Part shown: positions 37,875 through 44,906 of the stretch, piece by piece
How the letters are laid out: each line of letters starts with the position of its first letter
Numbering within the stretch: position 1 is the stretch's first letter
Origin: Streptomyces sp. CBMA29
Lineage (GTDB): Bacteria > Actinomycetota > Actinomycetes > Streptomycetales > Streptomycetaceae
Length of the DNA: 64,000 nucleotides
Assembly: GCF_014596445.1 (NCBI RefSeq)
Contig: NZ_MECL01000057.1
Location: 1-64,000, forward strand
Direction of reading: 5' to 3'
Notes under the pieces: generated by a model
Databases searched by the model: none
The model's input: only the letters and a program-made list of their open reading frames with translations
Told to the model about the DNA's origin: nothing
Translations under genes and position numbers: made by a program

Positions 37875-39055
37875 TTGATGCCCCAGAGCTTGTGGTACTC
37901 GGCGGCGACGTCGAACGGCAGCTTCCACTGGTCGTTGTTGCCGATCATGTTGTCCTTGGTGAGCAGGACCGTGATCGCGCCCTCGTTGGCCGGTTCGATG
38001 GCGGGCTGCTTCTGCACGGTGCGGATCATCTGGTCGACGGTCGCGTAGCCGTACAGCGAGGGGATTTCGATGACGGTCGCGCCCTGGATGTCGCCCTCGC
38101 GGATGAACTGCCGGTTGATCGGGTCGCCGACCGCGCTGACCAGCTTGACCTTGGCGCCGAGACCGGCCTGCCTGATCGCGTTGACCTCCGCCGCGGCGGC
38201 GGCGTCGAAGCCGGTGTAGACGTAGGTGGCGTTCGAGTGCTGCTGGAGGGTCGAGACGGTACGGGTGCCCAGGGCGCCCGAGGCGATCTCGTCGGTGGTG
38301 AAGTTGACCGGCTTGAGCACCTTGCACGAGGCGCACTTCTTCATCTCGGCGACGAAGGCGTTGTACGTGACCGTGTTGGACAGGTACTCGCTGGTGATGA
38401 CCGGCTGGACCACGGCGGTGCCCTTGGAGTCGGCGATCACCCAGTCGGCCTGCATCCGGCCGTTGGCGCCGTAGTCGGGCGCCACGTCGAGGTCGAAGTC
38501 GATCTGGCCGGGCTCCAGTTCGGGCTCGGGGTTGGGGGTGCCGGTGCCGTTGTTCATCGAGATCACCGGGATGCCGGCCTTCTTGGCCGCCTCCAGGCCC
38601 TGCTGGACCAGCTTGGAGTCGATGGAGACCGTGGCGATCACGTCGGCCTTGTTGGAGACGGCGTTGAGGATCATGTTGTTCTGGGTGCGGGCGCTGGACT
38701 GGCCGTCGTAGACGGTGGGCTTCCAGCCGAGGGTCTTGACGATGCCCTTGACCGCTTCCGCCGGGGTGTTGCAGCCGCCGATGGCGACACCGCACGGGAC
38801 GATCGCGACCTTGATGTTCTCGGGTACGGTGACCGGCTTGTCGGTCGGTCCCGCGAAGGACTCGGGACCCTTCTGCGCGGCCTGCACCGCGGTGACGAAC
38901 CGGCTGACGTCCTGGCTCTGCCCGGAGTCGGCCGCGCCGCTGTCACCGCCGGAGCCGTCGTTGGAGGGTGCGCACGCGGCGGTGAACCCGAGCCCGATGC
39001 ACGCGGCAGCGATGACCGCTGCCCTCGCCCCTGAAGTAAGGACTGTGGAAGGCAT
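37871..39055 (-). CDS. ABC sugar-binding lipoprotein (RbsB-like)
   Basis: 394 residues. A lipoprotein signal (MPSTVLTSGARAAVIAAACIG...) ends in GFTAAC, giving the acylated Cys near residue 28, followed by an S/G/D-rich tether. The type I periplasmic-binding fold has IKVAIVPCGVAIGGCNTPAEAV, ADVIATVSIDSKLVQQGLEAAKKAGIPVISMN, and VYTGFDAAAAAEVNAIRQAGL. Four Cys (CGVAIGGC, CASC) are unusual for the family and could form disulphides. The start at 39055 follows AAAGGAGCGAGGT. It is the first gene of the transport-catabolism operon, with a three-copy 15-bp direct repeat 55-100 bp upstream, between it and the DeoR gene. Confidence 0.9.
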   Translation of the reverse strand: MPSTVLTSGARAAVIAAACIGLGFTAACAPSNDGSGGDSGAADSGQSQDVSRFVTAVQAAQKGPESFAGPTDKPVTVPENIKVAIVPCGVAIGGCNTPAEAVKGIVKTLGWKPTVYDGQSSARTQNNMILNAVSNKADVIATVSIDSKLVQQGLEAAKKAGIPVISMNNGTGTPNPEPELEPGQIDFDLDVAPDYGANGRMQADWVIADSKGTAVVQPVITSEYLSNTVTYNAFVAEMKKCASCKVLKPVNFTTDEIASGALGTRTVSTLQQHSNATYVYTGFDAAAAAEVNAIRQAGLGAKVKLVSAVGDPINRQFIREGDIQGATVIEIPSLYGYATVDQMIRTVQKQPAIEPANEGAITVLLTKDNMIGNNDQWKLPFDVAAEYHKLWGIK

Positions 39056-39109
39056 ACCTCGCTCCTTTGCGGTGGTACACGTCGCCGTGGTGGCGGTGTC
39101 TGCGGGATC

Positions 39110-39154
39110 GCTTGTCATGGGACCGCTTGTCATGGGACGGCTTGTCATGGGACC
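39110..39154. repeat. 15-bp direct repeat, 3 copies, before the binding-protein gene
   Basis: gcttgtcatgggacc, with one variant base in the middle copy, at 39110-39124, 39125-39139 and 39140-39154. The last copy runs into the DeoR 3' end. Its location upstream of the transport operon makes it a candidate multi-site operator, but the 15-bp period is not helical, so slippage origin is equally likely. Confidence 0.85.
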
Positions 39155-39939
39155 GGAACCACTTCGATCGCCAGCCCGGAGGTCTCCAGGGCCCGCAGCA
39201 GTTCCGGTGGGGCGTCGGCGTCGGTGATCAGGAGGTCGGGCTGGGAGGTGTCGGCGAACCGGGCGAAGTGGTCCTTGCCGATCTTGCTGCTGTCGCAGAG
39301 GACGACGGTCCGCTTGGCGGCGCGGATCATCGCCTCCTTGACCGCGGCCTCGGCCGGGTCGGGGGTGGAGAAGCCGTGCCGGGGCGAGACCCCGTAGGTG
39401 CCGATGAAGGCGACGTCGACGTGGACGCGCGCGATGGCGCCGAGCGCGGGGGCGTCGACCTCGGCCAGGGTGTTGGCCCGGACGCGCCCGCCGAGGGTGT
39501 GGACGCTGAGTCCTTGCTTGCCCGCGAGCGCGATCGCCGCCTGGAGGCTGTTGGTCATGACCACCAGCGAGGGGCCGCCGGGGAATATCTCGGCCATCCG
39601 GCCGGTGGTGGTCCCGGCGTCGATGATCACCGCGCCCTCGTCGGGCATGTGCTTGACCGCGGCGTGGGCGATCAGGTCCTTCGCCACCGCCATCAGCCGT
39701 CTGCGTGACTGAAGGTCGGGGACGAGGTGTTCACGGTCGAGGAGGATCGCTCCGCCGTGCACCCGCTGGACGAGACCGCGGCGCTCCAGCAGCACCAGAT
39801 CGCGGCGGATCGTCTCCGACGTCACCTCCAGCCGGTCGGCCGCGGCGACGACTTCGAGCCGCCCGCTGGCCTTGAGCTGGTCGAGCAGCGCTCGCCGACG
39901 TTCCTCCGCGAAGTGCGCGGATGTGCCGTTCACACTCAT
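39145..39939 (-). CDS. DeoR-family regulator (right flank of polyol locus)
   Basis: 264 residues. DeoR helix-turn-helix at about 12-65 (RRALLDQLKASGRLEVVAAADRLEVTSETIRRDLVLLERRGLVQRVHGGA) and DeoRC sensor domain (DEGAVIIDAGTTTGRMAEIFPGGPSLVVMTNS, VDVAFIGTYGVSPRHGFSTPDPAEAAVK, VVLCDSSKIGKDHFARF). It heads the minus-strand locus 89 bp upstream of the binding-protein gene and is probably its local regulator, sensing a phosphorylated intermediate. Its paralogue at 23972-24787 closes the other end of the block. Confidence 0.88.
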   Translation of the reverse strand: MSVNGTSAHFAEERRRALLDQLKASGRLEVVAAADRLEVTSETIRRDLVLLERRGLVQRVHGGAILLDREHLVPDLQSRRRLMAVAKDLIAHAAVKHMPDEGAVIIDAGTTTGRMAEIFPGGPSLVVMTNSLQAAIALAGKQGLSVHTLGGRVRANTLAEVDAPALGAIARVHVDVAFIGTYGVSPRHGFSTPDPAEAAVKEAMIRAAKRTVVLCDSSKIGKDHFARFADTSQPDLLITDADAPPELLRALETSGLAIEVVPVP

Positions 39940-40126
39940 CGCGGGCCCTTCCGTAGCAACCTCACCTTTGCTTCATGTGGAATTCATACCTGTATCCACG
40001 CAATGCCACAAGAGGTTGCACGGGGAAGGGTGTCCGAATGAGACATTCCGTGGCCGGACAGCGACCAAATACGACCACAGAGTGACGAGTTGATCACCAT
40101 CAGCAGCACGAAGCGGGCATTGCCTC

Positions 40127-40143
40127 CCATAGGCTCCCTATGG
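40127..40143. promoter_or_regulatory. Palindrome CCATAGG-N3-CCTATGG
   Basis: Perfect 7-bp arms around 3 bp. It is a probable protein-binding site, but the regulator is not assigned. It lies downstream of the XRE gene and about 190 bp upstream of the DeoR gene. Confidence 0.45.
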
Positions 40144-40168
40144 AAAAGCCACACTCGCCATGGAGCTG

Positions 40169-40183
40169 TGTGGATATTCCACA
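40169..40183. promoter_or_regulatory. Palindrome TGTGGA-TAT-TCCACA
   Basis: Perfect 6-bp arms around TAT. A looser copy of the same half-sites lies at 39976-40000, next to the predicted DeoR promoter, so both may bind one regulator. Confidence 0.42.
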
Positions 40184-40278
40184 GCTGCAGACGCTTCCGG
40201 CCCCCCGCGCCGAAGGGCACGAGGGGCCGGAAGGTGGGGGTTCAGCCCGCGGGTTCAGCCCGCGGTTCGGCTCGCGGT

Positions 40279-41316
40279 TCAGCCCGCGATCGGCTGCCGC
40301 TCCTGCGCGGAGACCAGCGCGTGCAGCCGGTTGAGGCGCTCGCGGGTGAGATCGTCGGCCGGGGTGTACGTGGTCAGGCGGGGGCCCTGCTGCGGGCCGA
40401 GCCACAGGTGGGTGAAGTCGAAGGACAGCAGGCCGACTTCGGGGTTCAGATAGCGCTTGATGTGGCCGTCGGGCTGGAGCACCTCGTGCCGTTCCCACAT
40501 CTCGCGGAAGTCGGGCGAGCTCTGCTGGAGCCGCTTGAGCAGTTCGCGCCAGGCGGGCTCCGCCAGGTGCTGAGCCATCGAGACGCGGAATTTGGCGGCC
40601 ATCAGCCGGATGCTCTCCTCGCGGTCGACCATCCGCTCGCGCCACAGCGGGTCGGTGAACGACAGCCACATGACGTTGCGGTCCTCGACGGGCAGCGCGT
40701 CCAGGTCGCTGACCAGCCGACCGTAGGTGCCGTTGTACGCGATCACGTCGTACCGGCTGTTGACGACCGCTGCGGGCAGCGGCGCGAGCTGGTCGACCAT
40801 GGCGAGCAGCGCGGGTGACATGCCGGGGCAGTCCAGGTGCGGGTGCGGGTCGGCGGTCCCGGCGAGGGTGAACAGGTGCTTGCGCTCGTTGTGGTCGAGC
40901 ATCAGGGCGCGCGCGATGGCGTCGGCGACTTGGCCCGAGACCTGGATCTCCCGCGCCTGCTCCAGCCACGTGTACCAGGTGACGCCGACCGCGGCGAGCT
41001 GTGCGACCTCCTCGCGGCGCAGTCCGGGCGTCCGGCGCCGACGTCCGGGCGGCAGCCCGACCTGGTCAGGCGAGATACGCTCCCGGCGGCTGCGCAGAAA
41101 GGACGCCAGCTCCTGGCGGCGGCTCTCCGCGGCGGCGGCCTCGGGCACATCGGCCCCGGGAACGTCCAGCGAGACGTTCCCCGGACCCGGCGAAACGGCG
41201 CCCGAGCCCGGAGGGACGGCGCCCGAGCCCAGCGGGACGGCGCCCGAGCCCGGCGAAACGGCTCCTGGGCCCGGGGTCACGGTGCTCGGCGTGAAAGCGC
41301 TGGCGTCTGCGGTCAT
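40279..41316 (-). CDS. XRE-family regulator with MmyB-like ligand domain
   Basis: 345 residues. The helix-turn-helix region (about 65-135) has RRQELASFLRSRRERISPDQVGLPPGRRRRTPGLRREEVAQLAAVGVTWYTWLEQAR, diagnostic of the actinobacterial MmyB/SCO4944-type regulators. The C-terminal MmyB-like domain (about 165-340) has ALLAMVDQLAPLPAAVVNSRYDVIAYN and LWLGPQQGPRLTTYTP and may bind a small ligand. The first 50 residues are four imperfect PGSGAVP repeats from a 21-bp tandem repeat. It is divergent from an MFS exporter (125 bp apart) that it probably represses, an arrangement typical of this regulator class. Confidence 0.86.
   Translation of the reverse strand: MTADASAFTPSTVTPGPGAVSPGSGAVPLGSGAVPPGSGAVSPGPGNVSLDVPGADVPEAAAAESRRQELASFLRSRRERISPDQVGLPPGRRRRTPGLRREEVAQLAAVGVTWYTWLEQAREIQVSGQVADAIARALMLDHNERKHLFTLAGTADPHPHLDCPGMSPALLAMVDQLAPLPAAVVNSRYDVIAYNGTYGRLVSDLDALPVEDRNVMWLSFTDPLWRERMVDREESIRLMAAKFRVSMAQHLAEPAWRELLKRLQQSSPDFREMWERHEVLQPDGHIKRYLNPEVGLLSFDFTHLWLGPQQGPRLTTYTPADDLTRERLNRLHALVSAQERQPIAG
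41191..41274. repeat. 21-bp tandem repeat, 4 copies, in XRE gene 5' end
   Basis: Imperfect units of cgggacggcgcccgagcccgg at 41191-41211, 41212-41232, 41233-41253 and 41254-41274. In frame; encodes a 7-residue PGSGAVP repeat at the regulator's N-terminus. Confidence 0.88.
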
Positions 41317-41441
41317 ATTCCCAGAGTGCCCGATCCGGCAGCCGGTTGCCAGGTGGTGCGTATACCTGGATAAACGCTCTCTGGTACCACCCTGAGAAGG
41401 GGTCCAGTGTGGACCATGTGACCGACCGAATGGAACCCACC

Positions 41442-42920
41442 ATGACCTCCCGGGCTCAGGTGCTCCCCCGCGTGACCCGCATCGGGGCGCCCGCCCGGAA
41501 CTCTTCCGTCCCCACCCGCTCGCACTCCCCCGCCCCGGCCCCCGGCCTGAGCTCCCTCGGCCTGCTGACCGTGCTGCTCGGCGCGGCCCTGCCGATGGTG
41601 GACTTCTTCATCGTCAACGTGGCCCTGCCCACCATCGACCGCGACCTGCACGCCGGGCCCGCGGTCCTGGAGATGGTCGTCGCGGGCTACGGCGTCGCCT
41701 ACGCCGTGCTGCTCGTCCTCGGCGGGCGGCTCGGCGACATGTTCGGCCGCCGCAATCTCTTCCTGTGGGGCCTCGGCCTGTTCGCCGTGACCTCGCTGGC
41801 CTGCGGTGTCGCCCCCTCCGCCTGGACCCTGGTGGCGGCCCGCGTCGCCCAGGGCGCCGCCTCCGCGCTGCTGCTCCCGCAGGCCCTGGCCACCATCCAG
41901 TCCGCGACCTCGGGCGGCGCCCGCGGCAAGGCGCTGAGCTACTACGGCGCGACCGCGGGCATCGCCAGCGTCGTCGGCCAGGTACTCGGCGGCGTGCTGG
42001 TCTCCGCGGACATCGCGGGCAGCGGCTGGCGGGCGATCTTCCTGGTCAACGTGCCGGTGGCGGCCGTCGCGCTGGCGCTGGCGCTGAAGTCGGTGCCGGA
42101 GACGCGTTCCGCGCACCCGGCCCGTATCGACAAGCCCGGCACCGTACTGCTCGCGGTCACGCTGATCACTCTGCTGCTGCCGCTCACCGAGGGCCGGGCG
42201 GCCGGCTGGCCGCTGTGGTCGTGGGTGCTGCTCGCGGTCTTCCCGCTCGCGGCGGCGGCCTTCGTGGCGGTCGAGCGGCGCGGTGAGCGCGACGGCGGCA
42301 ACCCGCTGATCCCGCCGTCGCTGCTGCGTATCCACAGCGTGCGCAGCGGCCTGCTGCTCATCGTGCCCTTCTGTCTCGGCTTCGGCGGCTTCATGTTCGT
42401 CGTGGCGGTGGCCATGCAGGACGGGCTGCGGTTCGGGGCGCTGGAGGCGGGCGCCGCGCTGGCCCCGCTGTGCGCCGCCTTCTTCGCCGCCTCGCTGCTC
42501 GGACCGCGGATGGTGGCCCGTTTCGGCCGCGATGTGGTGACGGCGGGCTCGCTGGTCCAGGGCGTCGGCCTGGTGGCGCTGGCCGCGACCTTCCACTACG
42601 GCGGTACGGGCCTGAGCATCGCGGAACTGGCGCCGAGCATGGCCGTGATCGGCTTCGGCCAGGGCTTCGTCCTGCCGGTGGTGCTCCGGATCGTGCTCAG
42701 CGAGGTGCCGGCCGCGCAGGCCGGGGTCGGCAGCGGCGCGATGGCGACCACCCAGCAGTCCAGCCTCGCGCTGGGCGTGGCCACTCTCGGCACCCTGTTC
42801 CTGACCCTGTCCGGTTCGATCGGCGTACGGGACGCCCTGGTGTGGGCGCTGGTCGCGCAGCTCGCGGCGGTGGTCGCGACGGTCGCGCTGAGCACCCGGC
42901 TGCCGCGCAGAGTCGTCTAG
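41442..42920 (+). CDS. MFS multidrug exporter (DHA2 type)
   Basis: 492-residue, about 14-helix antiporter. MVDFFIVNVALPTIDRDL in helix 1, GGRLGDMFGRRNLF (motif A), ARVAQGAASALLLPQALATIQ, GATAGIASVVGQVLGGVLVS (motif C) and GVGSGAMATTQQSSLALGVA are conserved. A 35-residue Ser/Pro/Arg-rich cytoplasmic leader precedes helix 1. ATG 41442 is used; ATG 41430 and GTG 41418 are alternatives, all with weak ribosome sites. It is divergent from the XRE/MmyB-like regulator, its likely repressor. The substrate is unknown. Confidence 0.86.
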   Translation: MTSRAQVLPRVTRIGAPARNSSVPTRSHSPAPAPGLSSLGLLTVLLGAALPMVDFFIVNVALPTIDRDLHAGPAVLEMVVAGYGVAYAVLLVLGGRLGDMFGRRNLFLWGLGLFAVTSLACGVAPSAWTLVAARVAQGAASALLLPQALATIQSATSGGARGKALSYYGATAGIASVVGQVLGGVLVSADIAGSGWRAIFLVNVPVAAVALALALKSVPETRSAHPARIDKPGTVLLAVTLITLLLPLTEGRAAGWPLWSWVLLAVFPLAAAAFVAVERRGERDGGNPLIPPSLLRIHSVRSGLLLIVPFCLGFGGFMFVVAVAMQDGLRFGALEAGAALAPLCAAFFAASLLGPRMVARFGRDVVTAGSLVQGVGLVALAATFHYGGTGLSIAELAPSMAVIGFGQGFVLPVVLRIVLSEVPAAQAGVGSGAMATTQQSSLALGVATLGTLFLTLSGSIGVRDALVWALVAQLAAVVATVALSTRLPRRVV

Positions 42921-43011
42921 CACCCCCGAGAAGACCGGCCCACCACCCCGGGCCGCGCCCCGAACCGGCCCCGGGCCGAGGACGGCCCCGCCAGGGGCAC
43001 GGTGGCACGAT

Positions 43012-43049
43012 ATGTGGACTGACAGATGTTGATATCTGTCAGTCCACAT
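43012..43049. promoter_or_regulatory. Perfect 16-bp-arm inverted repeat upstream of AKR-tetR (TetR operator)
   Basis: ATGTGGACTGACAGAT, a 6-bp spacer (gttgat), then its exact complement. The length and symmetry suit a pair of TetR dimers. It sits 55-93 bp before the aldo/keto reductase start. The TetR protein encoded two genes downstream is the natural ligand-responsive binder. Confidence 0.78.
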
Positions 43050-43104
43050 GTGACGGTGGAGACGCACACCTGTCCCGCCGACGACCCCGAAGGGGACCCC
43101 ACCG

Positions 43105-44106
43105 ATGCGCACCCGCACCCTCGGCACCACAGGACCCGCCGTCTCCGCCCTCGGCCTCGGCTGTATGGGCATGTCCGGCGCGTACGGCGCCTCCGACGAC
43201 GCCGAGTCCGTCGCCACCATCCACGCCGCGCTGGACGCGGGCGTGACCCTGCTCGACACCGGCGACTTCTACGGCATGGGCCTGAACGAACTGCTGATCC
43301 GCGACGCCCTGCGGGCCCGCCCCAGCAGCCGCGACCAGGCCGTCATCAGCGTCAAATTCGGCGCGCTGCGCGATGTCGAGGGCGGCTTCGGCGGCTACGA
43401 CGGCCGCCCGGTCGCGATCCGCAACTTCCTCGCGTACTCCCTGAACCGGCTCGGCACCGACCACATCGACATCTACCGGATCGCCCGCGTCGACCCGGAC
43501 GTGCCGATCGAGGAGACCGTCGGCGCCATCGCCGAACTGGTCCAGGCCGGGCACGTCCGGCACATCGGGCTGTCCGAGGTCGGCGCGGAGACCCTGCGCA
43601 GGGCCGCCTCCGTCGCCCCGATCGCCGACCTCCAGATCGAGTACAGCCTCTTCTCGCGCGGCATCGAGGACCGCATCCTGCCCACCGCCCGCGATCTCGG
43701 CATCGGCGTGACGGCGTACGGCGTGCTCTCGCGCGGGCTGCTCAGCGGTCACTGGACCCGGGACAGCGGCACGGAGGCGGGCGACTTCCGCGGCTACAAC
43801 CCGCGCTTCTCCGGCGAGAACCTGGAGCGCAACCTCGGCCTGGTCGAGGCGCTGCGCAAGGTCGCGGACGGCAAGGGCGTCACGGTCGCACAGGCCGCCA
43901 TCGCCTGGGTGCTGTCCCGCGGCGACGACATCGTGCCGCTGATCGGCGCCCGCCGCAGGGACCGGCTCACGGAGGCGCTCTCCGCGCTCGACCTGACGCT
44001 GGGCGCCGCCGACCTCGCCGACATCGAGCGGGCCGTCCCGGCCGCGGAGGTCGCGGGCACCCGCTACGACCCCCGGCAGATGACGCATCTGGACAGCGAG
44101 CGCTGA
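43105..44106 (+). CDS. Aldo/keto reductase lacking the usual catalytic His
   Basis: 333-residue TIM-barrel NADPH oxidoreductase of the AKR12/13 type. LGLGCMGMSGAYG is near the start, with catalytic Asp51 and Tyr56 (DTGDFYGMG) and Lys84 (ISVKFG). GVTAYGVLSRGLLSG and the NADP-binding GDDIVPLIGARRRDRL are conserved. The fourth tetrad residue, normally His in YYxHRVDP, is replaced: the sequence is DIYRIARVDP (122-130). ATG 43105 follows GAAGGGGACCCC. A TetR regulator is encoded 105 bp downstream, and a near-perfect palindromic operator lies upstream, so the reductase is probably induced by an electrophilic or xenobiotic carbonyl. Confidence 0.86.
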   Translation: MRTRTLGTTGPAVSALGLGCMGMSGAYGASDDAESVATIHAALDAGVTLLDTGDFYGMGLNELLIRDALRARPSSRDQAVISVKFGALRDVEGGFGGYDGRPVAIRNFLAYSLNRLGTDHIDIYRIARVDPDVPIEETVGAIAELVQAGHVRHIGLSEVGAETLRRAASVAPIADLQIEYSLFSRGIEDRILPTARDLGIGVTAYGVLSRGLLSGHWTRDSGTEAGDFRGYNPRFSGENLERNLGLVEALRKVADGKGVTVAQAAIAWVLSRGDDIVPLIGARRRDRLTEALSALDLTLGAADLADIERAVPAAEVAGTRYDPRQMTHLDSER

Positions 44107-44211
44107 GCCGGCGGCGCCCTGCCGCACACTGGACGGCGACGGCCCCGGCGATCACGGCGGCCGTCGCCGTCACAGAAGCCGTGTCCCGACCGCCGAAAGG
44201 CCGCCTCTCCC

Positions 44212-44808
44212 ATGCCGCCGGAGCCCCTGACCCGTGACCGCGTCCTCGAAGCCACCGAGGACGTACTGCGCCGCTACGGCCCCGCGAAGGCCACGGTGGT
44301 CGATGTGGCGCGGGCGCTCGGGGTCAGCCACGGCAGCGTCTACCGGCACTTCCGCAGCAAGGCGGAACTGCGCGAGGCGGTCACCCAGAAGTGGCTGGCC
44401 GAGGCGCACGCGGCGCTCGCGGACATCGCCGCGCAGGACGGCCCCGCGTCCGAGCGGCTGCCGCGCTGGCTCGCCGAACTCTTCGCGGCCAAGCGGCGCA
44501 AGGCCGGGCTCGACCCGGAACTCTTCGCCACCTTCCAGGTGTTGGCGCGCGACAACAGCGGCGCCGTCAGCCGCCACGTCCAGGAGACGATCGACCAGCT
44601 CGCCGGGATCGTCGCGGACGGCGTCGGGCGCGGTGAATTCGCCCCCTGCGACCAGGCGGCCACCGCCCGCGCCGTCTGGGACGCCACCTGCCGCTTCCAC
44701 GACCCGGCGCACGCGGCCGAGTGGACCCTGCCGGGCATCGACGCCGAGTTCACGGCGGTGTGCGAACTGGTGCTGCGCGGCCTGCGGAAGGACGTGCGGA
44801 AGGACTGA
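44212..44808 (+). CDS. TetR-family transcriptional regulator
   Basis: 198 residues. The TetR helix-turn-helix (about 8-55: RDRVLEATEDVLRRYGPAKATVVDVARALGVSHGSVYRHFRSKAEL) is followed by an all-helical ligand domain. ATG 44212 is preceded by GAAAGGCC. It lies 105 bp downstream of the aldo/keto reductase on the same strand and probably controls both genes through the 38-bp inverted repeat at 43012-43049. Transcription ends at the very long hairpin that follows. Confidence 0.88.
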   Translation: MPPEPLTRDRVLEATEDVLRRYGPAKATVVDVARALGVSHGSVYRHFRSKAELREAVTQKWLAEAHAALADIAAQDGPASERLPRWLAELFAAKRRKAGLDPELFATFQVLARDNSGAVSRHVQETIDQLAGIVADGVGRGEFAPCDQAATARAVWDATCRFHDPAHAAEWTLPGIDAEFTAVCELVLRGLRKDVRKD

Positions 44809-44818
44809 CGCCCCGGCA

Positions 44819-44899
44819 ACACCCCTGAGAAACGCGGGCGGGGCCGCGCGAGCCGGACAGACCGGCCCGCGCGGCCCCGCCCGCGTTTCTCAGGGGTGT
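44819..44899. terminator. Very long bidirectional terminator between tetR and glyS
   Basis: A perfect 32-bp stem (44819-44850 with 44868-44899) continues, after one A-C mismatch, into GCCGG-acaga-CCGGC at the tip. The whole 81-bp element is nearly one uninterrupted hairpin of about 37 bp. It lies exactly between the convergent tetR and glyS stops, so it terminates both. Confidence 0.9.
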
Positions 44900-44906
44900 A
44901 CCGGCG

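Larger units (their letters stand above)
39940..40278. other. Regulatory intergenic region between DeoR and XRE genes
   Basis: 339 bp without a gene. It holds a plausible minus-strand promoter for the DeoR gene (TTGTGG complementary to 40006-40011, 17-bp spacer, TATGAA complementary to 39983-39988) and two clean palindromes: CCATAGG-ctc-CCTATGG (40127-40143) and TGTGGA-tat-TCCACA (40169-40183). A looser TGTGGA...TCCACG pair lies at 39976-40000. The local A+T content is clearly higher than in the flanking genes. Confidence 0.55.

Noticed and set aside
38226..38474. Plus-strand open frame opposite the binding-protein gene
   Set aside because: No ribosome site and no family resemblance; the minus-strand lipoprotein gene is complete.
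42921..43011. Possible terminator after the second MFS gene
   Set aside because: The region is full of CCGG and GGCC runs that can pair in many ways, but no single strong stem stands out by eye.
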